Numbered from the stretch's first letter, positions 50,667 to 61,167 are shown. The stretch is 64,000 bases of DNA from Cellvibrio japonicus Ueda107 (GCF_000019225.1 NC_010995.1:1744501-1808500); one strand, 5' to 3'. Notes: generated by a model from the letters alone, not told the origin. Translations and numbers: made by a program.

Positions 50667-53351
50667 TTAGGTTATTGAAGAATCGCTGCTCCAGGGAATT
50701 AAAAATTCTGCAATTTTTTCTTCAATATTGCTATCAATCGTTTTTAATCTGAGTAAAGGAATGTTACTTTTTTTCAGAATGTTGTTTTTCAATTCATCTC
50801 GCTCAGCTTGCTCTTCTGTGCTATGGGAGCGTCCATCAACCTCTATTACTCCTATTGGTGTTTTTCCCACTTTGAAATAGAGTACGAAATCACAACAAGC
50901 GCGATTTTTCATAAAGTTCAGTTCTCTTGGTGTAAATGTATTATTAGTTAATGATACTAATTGGATAAGAGCAACCTGGGTATGGAATGTAATCGCTTGA
51001 TAAGCTTGCAGGGATAAAATGTCACGTAGCAATCGTGCTGCAATCTGCTCGGACATAAATTTAGAGTCGTTTGGGTTTAATCTGGCCTTGAGTTTTTCCA
51101 GTGACTGGTCATATTCCTCGTACAGTAAGTCGAAGGCTGAAATAACCGGGCTGTGGTAAATCTGCGAATCATCCGCATAATATTCGATGTAACGTATCAG
51201 GGCGGCAATATGCCCGTTCTTTTTGGTAAAGACATTGTCTCCTGTTACCAGCGTGAAGTTATGTTTGGCACGCGAAACTGCCACATTGATTAAATAAGGG
51301 TCATCGACAAACCCTATGTTTTTCTGGCTGCTGTTTTTTTTATCCAAAACGGTGGAGAAAATAATTTCGTCGCATTCCCTTCCCTGAAATTTATGCACTG
51401 TAGATTTAACGAAATCGCCCGGTAGATGTGTTTGTGAGAGACTGATTTGGGCGTTGTAGGGGGCAATAAATCCTCGGCTATTTTGGGCATCCCATTCGAG
51501 TGCACCTAATGACTCCAGTTCTCTCAGGTTTGAGAAGTTACGGGTATGGTTTCCCTTGGCAGTTACAATCAGTGATAACGCATTTTCGCCGGTATCTTGG
51601 GTCATGGGGATAAGTTGATTATTGTAGAACTGTTTGTTGCAGAATTGGATGATTTTGGGATGGCATCGGTAATGTTCTTTCAATAATGTTGTTGGGAGTC
51701 TATTGTTAAAAATACCTATACATGAATCCAGTAAGCTGTATTTGGCACAGTTGTAGAATTCAGTGGGTGGTGTAATGTCAATATTTACTGGAACGTGGGG
51801 AAGTTGTTTCCTGTCGCCGACGATAATCAGATTCCTGGTGCAACCCAGCCCTAATATTCCGGGAATAATATCTTGCTGTGATGCTTCATCAATGATTACA
51901 TAGTCAAGAATGGCATTGTTAGCGATGGAGTTGATAATGGAATGCGTACTGCTGCCAATAATTGGATAACGGTTTACAAATGAGTCGAATTTCTTATTGT
52001 AATTGCTTTCACTAAACTCTTCCTGATGTGGAATATGCTGATAAAGATGATTTTTTAAGTAAGCCATTGACGAGTTTGTTAGATTGTTGAGTAGTGTCTT
52101 AAATTGGTTGTCTTCCAATTCCTTTTGATGTACTGCCAGTGAAGCTTTTTTGTGTTGTAGTGATTTTTCATAATAATGAAGTTGCAATGTGTAAATCAGG
52201 GATTTACGCTTCTCCCAATCATCGAAGGGTTTTATGCGAAAAATCCTAAAGTTCATTAACAGTTTTATCCTGTCCTTGATCGTTATACGTTTCATGGCAA
52301 GATGTGAAATGTAAGCCATTAGATCCGTAGTTTTTTGTGGTGATAGTTTGTATTTTTCAATTGGAAGGGGAGCGATTGTCAGGTTTTCACGTTGCCATTG
52401 CAGTAAATGTTGATGCTCTATGGCTAATTCGTCTATTTCACCCTGTAATTGGGCTGCCTGATTTTGAGCGTAAAGATGCAATTTCAGTTTTTGTCGGATG
52501 GCTTCTATGGCGTGAATATCGGGTGCTGATGCAGGTTCTTCCGATGGCACATTGAGTGGGGCGGCAAAAAAAGTCTTTCGGTTATCGGTACTGCCTAATC
52601 TGGCAACCAGGTAATCCAGTTCGGCTTTTTGCAGCTTCTCATAAACGTTTTCCACTGCTGCATTGTTATTGGACAAAATGGCGACGGTTTTTTTCTGCAA
52701 TAAGATATTGGCCAGTATGTTTAATATTGTTTGGGTTTTCCCGGTTCCTGGAGGTCCCTCAATCAGACTGATTTGTGAAGAGAATGCTTGCTCTACCGCA
52801 TTGAGTTGGCTTTCATTAATACCAAAGGGGTAGATATAGTACTTTGCCTGTTTGCGGGATTGATTTTGTCCCGTACAGTAGGCATGAAATGCAGTATCCT
52901 GATGTGGAACTATTTTTTCCATCTGACGTAACACATTCTCGGCGATGCGTTTGTCACTCCCTGTTGCATGATCAATTCGTGCTTGTGCTACAGCGCTGAA
53001 GTAACTGAATATTGCTTCGGTTTTAAGTGAGGTTTTGGGACTGAACTTTATGTCATCAGCTTTCATTACATAGGGTTTGTTATTCCCGGGGTAATAAACG
53101 ACAGCGTATTTTCTGCCATACATTATCACTTTGTCGACATAACTAAACAGTAGGCTGCCCGGTTTTCCAAGGAGCTTCCCCCGCACCTCCTCTGTAGGTG
53201 TGATTGTGCAGGCTGCTAGTGGGCGTGTATAGGTTTTGCCGGAACGGAAGTGGCAGGTCAGTAATAATTCGCCTTGCGTATCACTATATCTCAGGGTCCA
53301 GTTGGTGATTTTTGGTGTTTTATTATCGCCATCAACGTAGATAGAAATCAT
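50667..53351 (-). CDS. SF1 helicase fused to a C-terminal PD-(D/E)XK-like domain
   Basis: 894 residues from ATG 53351. The N-terminal about 170 residues form a beta-rich domain. The helicase core has Walker A EGPPGTGKTQTILNIL, Walker B VIIDEASQQDI, motif III GDRKQLPH, motif V-like KFQGRECDEIIFSTV and VAVSRAKHNFTLVTGD. The C-terminus (DFVLYFKVGKTPIGVIEVDG then HSTEEQAERDELKNNIL) looks like a DUF2726-type restriction-endonuclease fold. No clear operon partner. AT-richer than its neighbours, which suggests acquisition. A single-gene defence function is plausible but only inferred. Confidence 0.85.
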   Translation of the reverse strand: MISIYVDGDNKTPKITNWTLRYSDTQGELLLTCHFRSGKTYTRPLAACTITPTEEVRGKLLGKPGSLLFSYVDKVIMYGRKYAVVYYPGNNKPYVMKADDIKFSPKTSLKTEAIFSYFSAVAQARIDHATGSDKRIAENVLRQMEKIVPHQDTAFHAYCTGQNQSRKQAKYYIYPFGINESQLNAVEQAFSSQISLIEGPPGTGKTQTILNILANILLQKKTVAILSNNNAAVENVYEKLQKAELDYLVARLGSTDNRKTFFAAPLNVPSEEPASAPDIHAIEAIRQKLKLHLYAQNQAAQLQGEIDELAIEHQHLLQWQRENLTIAPLPIEKYKLSPQKTTDLMAYISHLAMKRITIKDRIKLLMNFRIFRIKPFDDWEKRKSLIYTLQLHYYEKSLQHKKASLAVHQKELEDNQFKTLLNNLTNSSMAYLKNHLYQHIPHQEEFSESNYNKKFDSFVNRYPIIGSSTHSIINSIANNAILDYVIIDEASQQDIIPGILGLGCTRNLIIVGDRKQLPHVPVNIDITPPTEFYNCAKYSLLDSCIGIFNNRLPTTLLKEHYRCHPKIIQFCNKQFYNNQLIPMTQDTGENALSLIVTAKGNHTRNFSNLRELESLGALEWDAQNSRGFIAPYNAQISLSQTHLPGDFVKSTVHKFQGRECDEIIFSTVLDKKNSSQKNIGFVDDPYLINVAVSRAKHNFTLVTGDNVFTKKNGHIAALIRYIEYYADDSQIYHSPVISAFDLLYEEYDQSLEKLKARLNPNDSKFMSEQIAARLLRDILSLQAYQAITFHTQVALIQLVSLTNNTFTPRELNFMKNRACCDFVLYFKVGKTPIGVIEVDGRSHSTEEQAERDELKNNILKKSNIPLLRLKTIDSNIEEKIAEFLIPWSSDSSIT

Positions 53352-53389
53352 GGTTTTCTTATTAACACATAAAATATTTTTACAGCCGT

Positions 53390-55588
53390 TTATCTGCAAA
53401 CTGTTCCCTGCCTGGGAATATGAATGCCAAAGACTTCAGCAAATTCCATGGCTGAAATCGGGCGGCCAAAGAGATAACCTTGTCCTTCTTCGCATCCAAA
53501 GTCGCGCAGGAGTTTGCGTTGTATATCTTTCTCGATACCCTCGGCAATAGTTTCCAGTCCGAAACTGCGACTTATATCCAGGATAGCGCGTACGACAGAG
53601 GTATCCCGTTCAGATTCATGCAGGTTTTGTACAAAGGAGCGGTCTATCTTGATGCGGCTGAGTGGATATTGTTTGAGTAGGCTGAGCGATGCATAGCCAG
53701 TCCCAAAGTCATCAAATGCAATGCCGACCCCCAGCGCTCTCAGTCCCTGCAGGGCATCCAGGACGACATCATCGTAATCAAGCACAATATTTTCGGTAAT
53801 CTCCAGTTCGATAGCTTGCGGCGGCAGACCATGCCGCGCCAGTGCGGCGGCAACATCATCGACAATATTGTTGACGCGAAATTGTGCCCCGAACAGGTTG
53901 ATGCCCATACGGAAATCCCCAGCACCGTATCGACGCCAGAGGGCTGCCTGGGCGCAGGCTTCATCTAATACCCAAGAGCCTACGACAGCGGCAAGTGGGC
54001 CACCTTCCAGGGCGGGTAGAAATGCGGCAGGGGATAGCAAACCACGTTCCGGATGCTGCCAGCGAATGAGTGCTTCCGCACCTGCTAGCGAGCCATCTGC
54101 CAAATTAATTTGTGGCTGGTAGAAGAGAACAAATTCACCTGCGCTGACGGCACGGTGTAATTCAATGTTGTAAAGTCGCCGCGCAACCGCGTCCATTCGC
54201 AGTGCGGTCACAAACACAAATACCTGCCCACGACCCAGCTTTTTGGCCTTGAACAGGGCGAGGTCCGCATCGCCAATAAGTCCCAGGGCTTCCTGTGCAT
54301 GGAGCGGAGCGACGGCCACCCCGCAACTGGCGGCTATACGTACTTCGTGCCCATCGATCACTATTGGATCTGCCAACCGGGCAATCAGGGCATGGGCCAG
54401 TTCTGCGGCCTGTTCGGGATGGTCGACGTCTGGAAGCAGGACCGCAAATTCATCGCCTCCAATGCGGGCAACAGTGTCAGCTGGCCCCATCGCTTGCTGA
54501 AGGCGGTTGGCAACTTCGCACAGGATGCTGTCTCCCACGCTGTGACCCAAGGTGTCGTTGATGTCTTTGAAACCGTCCAGATCAATCATCAATACAGCTG
54601 CCGGGGCAGGGCGCAGGAGCACTTCTTCGGTACGGCGATACAAGTTGGCACGGTTGGCCAGCCCGGTGAGGATGTCGGTATTGGCCAGCTGGTGTAGCTC
54701 CTCTTCCTTGCGGCGCCGTTCAGTGAGGTCTTGTACATGGGCGTTGAATATCAGGCGTCCATGCTCCCTCCAGCAAAATAGGGAAAGTCCCAGCAGGAAC
54801 TCCGAGCTATCCTTGCGTTTTCCCTTTAGGCCTTTGGGCATGGCAAGTCCATCCATGGTGCCTGCCGCCGCCGCACGTGCTATCAGGTCTGCTACCAGGG
54901 GACGATCATATTCAGATACCAGGGTTTGAACAGGCCTGCCCGTACCTTCGGAGAGTTCATAGCCGTAGAGTGAGGCGGCGGCATCATTCCAGGCAACAAT
55001 GCCACCCTGTTCATCAAACCAGATAACGGCTGTCGGTGAGTTGCGGGCAAACTCTTCAAATGGGCGCCTGGCCTGTTCCGTAGAGATCTCCAGGCGGCGC
55101 AATTCCAGCCTGTCGGATGCCATTTGCGCCAGTTCGCTGAGGCGGCTGCAATCTGCAGGTGAAAAATTGTGGTGCGGTTTGCTGTCGATAATACACAGCG
55201 CTCCGAGGGCGTGCCCCTCGGGGGATAGCAGGGGAACACCGGCATAGAAACGCAAATTGGTGGGGCCTGTGACAAGGGGGTTATCGTGAAAGCGTTCATC
55301 CAGGGTGGTATCGGGGATGACCATTACATCATGTTGGTTGATAGCATGTGCGCAAAAGGAGACATCTCGCCTCATATCCACATTCTTTCCGTCAAAGCCG
55401 GCACTGGCTGCAAAGAAGACGTGGTCGCTGCTGATCATGTTGATGGCGGCTACCGGCATGCCAAACATCTGTATGGCGATCTGGACTACCGGATCCAGGC
55501 TGGGGAGCGGGCGGTCATTGCCAAGTCCATAGCTGGATAAGGCTTTGAGCCTTTCCTGTTCCGTAGTCGGTATTGTGGGGCACTTCAT
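53390..55588 (-). CDS. GAF-PAS-GGDEF-EAL cyclic-di-GMP protein
   Basis: 732 residues from ATG 55588, with AGGA 9 bases upstream. GAF domain (about 15-165, FCAHAINQHDVMVIPD), PAS domain (about 175-295, TAVIWFDEQGG), GGDEF domain (DTVARIGGDEFAVLLPDVD, intact catalytic motif) and EAL domain (GAEALIRWQHP, EITENIVLDYDD, FDDFGTGYASLS, KIDRSFV), so both synthase and phosphodiesterase residues are retained. No membrane helix, therefore a cytoplasmic sensor. The balance of the two activities cannot be told. Confidence 0.93.
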   Translation of the reverse strand: MKCPTIPTTEQERLKALSSYGLGNDRPLPSLDPVVQIAIQMFGMPVAAINMISSDHVFFAASAGFDGKNVDMRRDVSFCAHAINQHDVMVIPDTTLDERFHDNPLVTGPTNLRFYAGVPLLSPEGHALGALCIIDSKPHHNFSPADCSRLSELAQMASDRLELRRLEISTEQARRPFEEFARNSPTAVIWFDEQGGIVAWNDAAASLYGYELSEGTGRPVQTLVSEYDRPLVADLIARAAAAGTMDGLAMPKGLKGKRKDSSEFLLGLSLFCWREHGRLIFNAHVQDLTERRRKEEELHQLANTDILTGLANRANLYRRTEEVLLRPAPAAVLMIDLDGFKDINDTLGHSVGDSILCEVANRLQQAMGPADTVARIGGDEFAVLLPDVDHPEQAAELAHALIARLADPIVIDGHEVRIAASCGVAVAPLHAQEALGLIGDADLALFKAKKLGRGQVFVFVTALRMDAVARRLYNIELHRAVSAGEFVLFYQPQINLADGSLAGAEALIRWQHPERGLLSPAAFLPALEGGPLAAVVGSWVLDEACAQAALWRRYGAGDFRMGINLFGAQFRVNNIVDDVAAALARHGLPPQAIELEITENIVLDYDDVVLDALQGLRALGVGIAFDDFGTGYASLSLLKQYPLSRIKIDRSFVQNLHESERDTSVVRAILDISRSFGLETIAEGIEKDIQRKLLRDFGCEEGQGYLFGRPISAMEFAEVFGIHIPRQGTVCR

Positions 55589-55811
55589 GTGCGCGATCCT
55601 CTGGACGTCAGTCTTGCCTGGCAACTAGCCTGGTACTCTCCAAAGGCGCTGCCTGTAGTAGATGGAATCTGTAAAAAACTAGCACATCTTTGGAGTTAAT
55701 GCAGTTTGCCCACAATTCCAGGCGACAGGAAATTCTTTACTTTCCCGTTTGTCCCCGGCCCTTTATCATCCTCACCCCCTGGTGTTTATGCCACTCAATC
55801 AGGATTATCCT

Positions 55812-56759
55812 ATGTCCACTGCACTTGCCGTCGAGCAACTCTGCAAAGTTTATGGTTCAGGACTGGAAGCTCTCAAGGGTATCAGTCTGGATGTCATGCC
55901 TGGCGATTTTTTCGCCATCCTGGGCCCCAATGGCGCGGGAAAGTCTACATTGATCGGGATTATCAGTTCCCTGGTGCGCAAGACCTCTGGTCGTGTACGA
56001 ATTTTTGATACGGATATCGATGACAATTTCTCGCGTGCCAAACAACTGCTGGGTGTCGTACCCCAGGAGTTTAATTTCAGCGTTTTTGAAAAAGTTGAAG
56101 ATATTGTGCTGCAACAGGCCGGTTATTACGGTTTACCTCGCGCCCAGGCGCAGGAGCGTACCCGCTTACTCTTGCAGCAGTTATCCCTGTGGGATAAGCG
56201 AGATACACCGGCGCGTATGCTATCCGGTGGTATGAAACGACGCTTGATGATTGCCCGAGCCTTGGTACATAACCCTCAATTGCTGATTCTGGACGAACCC
56301 ACTGCCGGCGTTGATATAGAACTGCGCCGCTCCATGTGGGATTTTTTGCGCGAGATCAACCAGCAGGGGACAACCATTATTCTGACAACGCACTACCTGG
56401 AAGAAGCAGAAAGCCTCTGTCGCAATGTAGCCATTATTGACCACGGCACCATTGTGCAGAACACCAGCGTCAAGAGCTTACTCCAGCAACTGAACAAAGA
56501 AGTGTTTATTTTTGATGTAAAGGGCCAGCTACCCCATTTGCCGGTGTTACACGGCTATAACCTGGTGCAACTGGACGATCACTCCTTTGAAGTTGAGGTT
56601 GTTAAAGGACAATCGTTAAATGCGGTATTTGCCCAACTGACAGAACAACAGATTGATATCGTCAGTATGCGCAATAAAGCCAACCGATTGGAGGAGTTAT
56701 TCGTCGCTATGGTGAATGCAAACAAACACGTGGCAAACCCTGTGGAGGCAAGATCATGA
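55812..56759 (+). CDS. ABC transporter ATP-binding protein (YadG-like)
   Basis: 315 residues from ATG 55812 (MSTALAVEQLCKVYG). Walker A GPNGAGKSTL, signature LSGGMKRRL, Walker B LLILDEPTAGVD, H-loop TTHYLEEAE, and a C-terminal regulatory extension. Overlaps the permease gene by 4 bases (ATGA). Forms an ABC-2 exporter with it; the substrate is unknown, though YadGH-type pairs are widespread in gammaproteobacteria. Confidence 0.93.
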   Translation: MSTALAVEQLCKVYGSGLEALKGISLDVMPGDFFAILGPNGAGKSTLIGIISSLVRKTSGRVRIFDTDIDDNFSRAKQLLGVVPQEFNFSVFEKVEDIVLQQAGYYGLPRAQAQERTRLLLQQLSLWDKRDTPARMLSGGMKRRLMIARALVHNPQLLILDEPTAGVDIELRRSMWDFLREINQQGTTIILTTHYLEEAESLCRNVAIIDHGTIVQNTSVKSLLQQLNKEVFIFDVKGQLPHLPVLHGYNLVQLDDHSFEVEVVKGQSLNAVFAQLTEQQIDIVSMRNKANRLEELFVAMVNANKHVANPVEARS

Positions 56760-57529
56760 GTCCGCATGAACAGTGGGTTGCATTTGTTACGATTGTGCGT
56801 AAGGAGATCAAGCGGTTTACCCGTATATGGATACAGACACTGCTTCCGCCAGCTATCACCATGGTGTTGTACTTTATTATTTTTGGAAAGATGGTGGGCA
56901 GTCGTATCGGGGAGATGGGCGGTGTCAGCTACATTGATTTCGTTGCTCCCGGTTTGATTATGATGGCGGTGTTAACCAATGCCTATGCGAATGTGTCCTC
57001 TTCTTTTTTCAGTGCCAAGTTCCAGCGTAGTGTAGAGGAAATCCTGGTTTCACCAACGCCTAATGTGATTATCTTGTTGGGGTATGTCATCGGCGGTGTT
57101 GCACGTGGGTTGGCGGTGGGGGTTATTGTGACCCTGGTGGCCATGGCATTTACCGACTTGAAAATTACCCATGGGTTCGTCACTTTTTTTATCCTGTTGA
57201 TGACCGCTATCCTGTTTTCCCTGGCTGGATTTATTAATGCCGTTTACGCTAACAGTTTTGACGATATTTCGATTATTCCGACATTTGTATTAACGCCCTT
57301 AACCTATCTTGGCGGCGTTTTTTACTCTATCAGCTTATTGCCGCCTGTGTGGCAAACCCTGTCAGCGTTTAATCCCATATTGCATATGGTCGATGCTTTC
57401 CGGTATGGCATGTTGGGTATTGCGGATACCGGATTGGTGTTTGCTTTTGTAGAACTGGGGGTGTTGGTGGTGGTACTGACACTGGTTGCACTCTATTTAC
57501 TAAAATCCGGCAAGCGTTTGCGTGCCTGA
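56756..57529 (+). CDS. ABC-2 type transporter permease (YadH-like)
   Basis: 257 residues, six predicted helices. Family blocks: FTRIWIQTLLPPAITMVLYF, FVAPGLIMMAVLTNAYAN, SPTPNVIILLGYVIGG, and the conserved FNPILHMVDAFRYGMLG near the C-terminus. ATG overlaps the ATPase stop. Followed 34 bases later by queF on the same strand. Confidence 0.93.
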   Translation: MSPHEQWVAFVTIVRKEIKRFTRIWIQTLLPPAITMVLYFIIFGKMVGSRIGEMGGVSYIDFVAPGLIMMAVLTNAYANVSSSFFSAKFQRSVEEILVSPTPNVIILLGYVIGGVARGLAVGVIVTLVAMAFTDLKITHGFVTFFILLMTAILFSLAGFINAVYANSFDDISIIPTFVLTPLTYLGGVFYSISLLPPVWQTLSAFNPILHMVDAFRYGMLGIADTGLVFAFVELGVLVVVLTLVALYLLKSGKRLRA

Positions 57530-57563
57530 TGTCTGGGATTTTTGCGGATTTACAGGTGATCCT

Positions 57564-58388
57564 ATGAGCCATAACCCCCTCGGTCGGCAGACAGACTATG
57601 TTTCCAGCTATGCGCCGGAGTTATTGTTTCCCATCGCCCGTTCGGACTCCCGCCAGTTACTGAGTCTGGGGAGCAGTTTGCCGTTCAGGGGGGTAGATTT
57701 GTGGACGGGCTATGAACTCTCCTGGCTTGATTCCCGGGGTAAGCCACAGGTGGCTGTTGCGGAATTTGTATTGCCCTGTGATAGCGAATTTATGGTGGAA
57801 TCAAAATCCTTTAAGCTTTATTTAAATTCCTTTAACCAGACACACATTGCCGATACTACCCAGCTGCGCGCCATGCTGGCACGGGATCTTTCTGCGGTGA
57901 TTGGAAAACCGGTAGAGGTGCACCTCTATACCGTTGGGGACCACCTTTCTGCCCTGGGGAAAATTCACGCCTGTGATGGTGTGTGCCTGGATGGTTTACC
58001 TGTTGCAATCGATACCTATCATCCCCAGCCGGATTACCTGGGATGTCAGGTCAGTGCAGGAGTAGTGGATGAGTCTGTCTATTCCCATCTGTTGAAAACC
58101 AACTGCCCGGTGACAGGACAGCCTGATTGGGCCAGTGTGCAGATCCGTTATCGCGGCAAGGCAATCAGCCATGAAGGTTTGTTACGCTATATAGTGTCTT
58201 TTCGCGAGCACCAGGATTTTCACGAGCACTGTGTCGAGCGGATATTTATGGATATCTGGCAGCGTTGTGCACCTGAATCACTGACAGTTTATGCGCGTTA
58301 TACCCGCCGTGGTGGCTTGGATATTAATCCTTTGCGTACCAGCGAGCATCGATGGTCTCTGGAGAGCAAGCGCTTATTGCGCCAGTAG
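57564..58388 (+). CDS. queF: NADPH-dependent 7-cyano-7-deazaguanine reductase
   Basis: 274 residues from ATG 57564. Last small-molecule step of queuosine precursor synthesis: preQ0 to preQ1. YcfI-type long QueF with two T-fold halves. Seen: the QueF motif ESKSFKLYLNSFNQT and the catalytic Cys in LKTNCPVTGQPDWASVQI, plus YARYTRRGGLDINPLR at the C-terminus. Acts in tRNA wobble-base modification. Confidence 0.96.
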   Translation: MSHNPLGRQTDYVSSYAPELLFPIARSDSRQLLSLGSSLPFRGVDLWTGYELSWLDSRGKPQVAVAEFVLPCDSEFMVESKSFKLYLNSFNQTHIADTTQLRAMLARDLSAVIGKPVEVHLYTVGDHLSALGKIHACDGVCLDGLPVAIDTYHPQPDYLGCQVSAGVVDESVYSHLLKTNCPVTGQPDWASVQIRYRGKAISHEGLLRYIVSFREHQDFHEHCVERIFMDIWQRCAPESLTVYARYTRRGGLDINPLRTSEHRWSLESKRLLRQ

Positions 58389-58395
58389 GTTTTAT

Positions 58396-59778
58396 CTAAA
58401 CGATAACCTTGTCCTTCAGGCGCGCTGCGGCTTTTTCAAGTGATTCGATAACACGTTGCTTGTCGTAGTTGCGCACCTTATCCATATCCAGGTACATGGA
58501 AAAGCCTTCAGCACGGTCTTCGAAGTAAGATTGGTTTTTGCCCATCTCTTTGCGCAAGTCTGCGACCTGGTACACCTTGATCGGCATAGCAAACCCCTTT
58601 ACCTGGATTTCTCCCTTATCGCGGCACATCACCGTATCTTTTACCAGGGACCAGGTTTCATGGGAGATCAGGATCTCGTCGGGTTCAGCCGCGGACTCCA
58701 GTCGGCTTGCCAGGTTTACCTGGGTGCCCAGTACGGTGTAATCCAGGTGATTGGATGTACCAAAGGTACCTACGGTGCAGTAGCCGGTATTGATACCCAT
58801 TCGTACTTGCAGTGGTTTTTTAATGCCCTGGTTAAACCATTCCTGTTGCAGGGATTTGATCTTCTTTTTCATGGCTATGGCCATGGCAACACAGCGGGTT
58901 GCATCGTCTTTAACACCTTTACTGGCACTATCGCCAAATAGCACCATGATTCCATCGCCCATAAACTTATCGATGGTGCCACCATAGTGCGCGACAATTT
59001 TCGACATCTCGGTAAGGTAATGGTTGAGCAGCTCTGTGAGTGCCTCTGCTTCGATTTCTTCGGCAAGCTGGCTAAAGTCCTTGATATCGGAGAAAAACAC
59101 ACTAATCCGTTTGCGCTCGGCTTGCAGGTGTTTATCGTCGCCCCGGTTGATAGCCTGCCATACCGTTGGCGGTAGATAGCGCGATAATTTATAGGCGCGG
59201 ATCTTGTGCCACTTCTGTTCGTTTTCCAGTTGTTGCAGGCTCATGGCCTGTTTGTGAAAACGCTGGTGCATATAAATTGCATACACCAGAAAGTAGGTAG
59301 CGACCCCGATCAGGCTGGCGGCACTGATCTCAATATTGCTGGAAAGCACTAGCTGTGGGCTATGGATAAACAGGCTAATAATAATCCCGATGGCGAAGGC
59401 GGTGTTGTCCTCCATCAGTTTGCGAAAACCGCCGTTAATCAACGCATTGAACTGGATCATTGTCAGGAACATGATGCTGGGCAGTATGCTGAAATTGGTC
59501 AGGCTTAATACCAATCCGATCAGCCCGGCGTCTACATAGGTCAGCCAGCGCCCAATGCGGGAGATCTGTTCCGGTAATAATTTGCGGGTAAAGTGGAATG
59601 TGGCGTAGGCATAGATCAGTAAAAGGCTGATCATAAACATATGCAACAAGTTGGGGTTGGCCCAATCGGCCCTGGCGGCCAGGGTTCCCGCTGCAGCAAA
59701 GCAGATAAGCGCCCGAAAATAATACTGCTGGGTGGGGTTCTCAGTTTGTAATTGTTTTGTATCAGTCTGGCTATTCAT
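58396..59778 (-). CDS. Class III adenylate cyclase with MASE2-like membrane domain
   Basis: 460 residues. N-terminal about 190 residues hold six hydrophobic segments (MASE2-type sensor), then a cytoplasmic catalytic domain with metal-binding Asp in VFFSDIKDFSQLAEE and DKFMGDGIMVLFGD, and the transition-state region YTVLGTQVNLASRLE. Length and layout match CyaB of pseudomonads, the main cAMP source for Vfr-type control. All catalytic residues appear present. Convergent with queF, 7 bases apart. Confidence 0.92.
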   Translation of the reverse strand: MNSQTDTKQLQTENPTQQYYFRALICFAAAGTLAARADWANPNLLHMFMISLLLIYAYATFHFTRKLLPEQISRIGRWLTYVDAGLIGLVLSLTNFSILPSIMFLTMIQFNALINGGFRKLMEDNTAFAIGIIISLFIHSPQLVLSSNIEISAASLIGVATYFLVYAIYMHQRFHKQAMSLQQLENEQKWHKIRAYKLSRYLPPTVWQAINRGDDKHLQAERKRISVFFSDIKDFSQLAEEIEAEALTELLNHYLTEMSKIVAHYGGTIDKFMGDGIMVLFGDSASKGVKDDATRCVAMAIAMKKKIKSLQQEWFNQGIKKPLQVRMGINTGYCTVGTFGTSNHLDYTVLGTQVNLASRLESAAEPDEILISHETWSLVKDTVMCRDKGEIQVKGFAMPIKVYQVADLRKEMGKNQSYFEDRAEGFSMYLDMDKVRNYDKQRVIESLEKAAARLKDKVIV

Positions 59779-59919
59779 GGGCTAAAGACCTTGTAATTAC
59801 CCGCCCGGCACAATCCGGCCAACACGCTGGCCTTGAGTACCGCAAACGCCAAATTAAACGGGTTTTTACCGCAAAAGTCCATGATGCGGCTGAAAATGCT
59901 AATTTATTGATCAATTAGC

Positions 59920-61167
59920 TTATTTTAGTTTTAACGCGAGATATTTCTCTTCCAAATCGGCATATTGTTTTTGTAGGGACAAAAAGTTGGCCTGGAGTTG
60001 ATCCAGTGCATTGTTATTATCGGTTGGATGCTCATCACTGTGTTTATTTATTGTCTCGATATTGCTGCGCAGGCTGCGGTTTTCCGCTTCGAGTTCATCA
60101 ATATCGTGGAGCAGGTGTTTGCTTTCCAGGGTAAAGCGTTGCAGGGTTTCCTTAATCTGCTGGTTTTCTTCGCTGATTTGATGGTCGGCTTGTAGTTGAT
60201 GTTCCAGCTTGGTAATTTTTTCGTTGGCATGAGTCAACTCATCCTCCAACAGCCGGATGCAAGTATCTGACTCCTGCACAAAGCGGATTTGCCGTTGCAG
60301 TTGTTGTTCAAGCTCATGGACGATGACGACCTTTTCATGATCGGAGTTAGCTTCTTCCAGTTTGCGTTGCAGGTTGTTGATAAGTCGGTATTGGTCTGCT
60401 GCGACATTGCGCAGCTTGAAGATTTCTTCTGCTGCCCTGGGGTCCTGGCGTATTACCGTGATAGTCCTGGTATCCTCCAGGCTCTGCCCGGTACGGCTAA
60501 AATGGTGATCCATTCCCTGATAGCTATTGTGGTAGCTGTTTAGCAGCGATTCGAACCGCTCCCTATCGTCAAGGGCAATACCCAATTTATTGCCCAGGGC
60601 AAAAAGTTCGTTGTAGTAGTTACTGGCATTTACCTTCGCACTATTCCATTGTTCTTCTAACTCAAAAAATAGCGTTTTAAATTTTTCGAGATTTTCTATG
60701 CGCTTTTTGCAGGTTTCCAGCTCTGCCAGAGTCTGGGGATCCGTGGCATCCGGTGGGGAAAGCAGGGGTTCAAGTGCCTGCTCAAAAAGTGCCCAGTAAC
60801 GATCGCTGCCGGCAGTTTCTGTTGTACCTAACTCCTCCGCGCGCAGGAAGGCGTAGCGCAAAGCCACAATCCGCTGGTTGGTTGGGACATCGCTGGGCTG
60901 TATACCGCTAATATCGCTACCGGGTGCAAGGTGATTAAAGTGGGTCCGGGTTAGCTCCAGCTCCTGGTTGATGAACTGTTTATAACTGATGGGATGGGGT
61001 TTGATGTCGAAGGGCTGCCTATCGCTGATGACATCCAAAAGTTTCTGTTGTTGGCGGCGCAGGAGCGTCTTCTGTTTTCGGGCATGCCAGAACAGGAGTA
61101 GGGTTGCCCCTATCAGTAATAGGTAAACCTCAGCGGCAACAGCCAGTATTAATGGAGGTATTTGCAT
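59920..61167 (-). CDS. Membrane-anchored coiled-coil protein, unknown function
   Basis: 415 residues. A single N-terminal helix (LILAVAAEVYLLLIGATLLLF) is followed by charged helical sequence and long coiled coils from about 150 to the end (LRNVAADQYRLINNLQRKLEEA, ELEAENRSLRSNIETI). Cytoplasmic body expected. The family is not recognised. The cyclase gene lies 141 bases downstream on the same strand, so the two may be co-transcribed. Confidence 0.75.
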   Translation of the reverse strand: MQIPPLILAVAAEVYLLLIGATLLLFWHARKQKTLLRRQQQKLLDVISDRQPFDIKPHPISYKQFINQELELTRTHFNHLAPGSDISGIQPSDVPTNQRIVALRYAFLRAEELGTTETAGSDRYWALFEQALEPLLSPPDATDPQTLAELETCKKRIENLEKFKTLFFELEEQWNSAKVNASNYYNELFALGNKLGIALDDRERFESLLNSYHNSYQGMDHHFSRTGQSLEDTRTITVIRQDPRAAEEIFKLRNVAADQYRLINNLQRKLEEANSDHEKVVIVHELEQQLQRQIRFVQESDTCIRLLEDELTHANEKITKLEHQLQADHQISEENQQIKETLQRFTLESKHLLHDIDELEAENRSLRSNIETINKHSDEHPTDNNNALDQLQANFLSLQKQYADLEEKYLALKLK

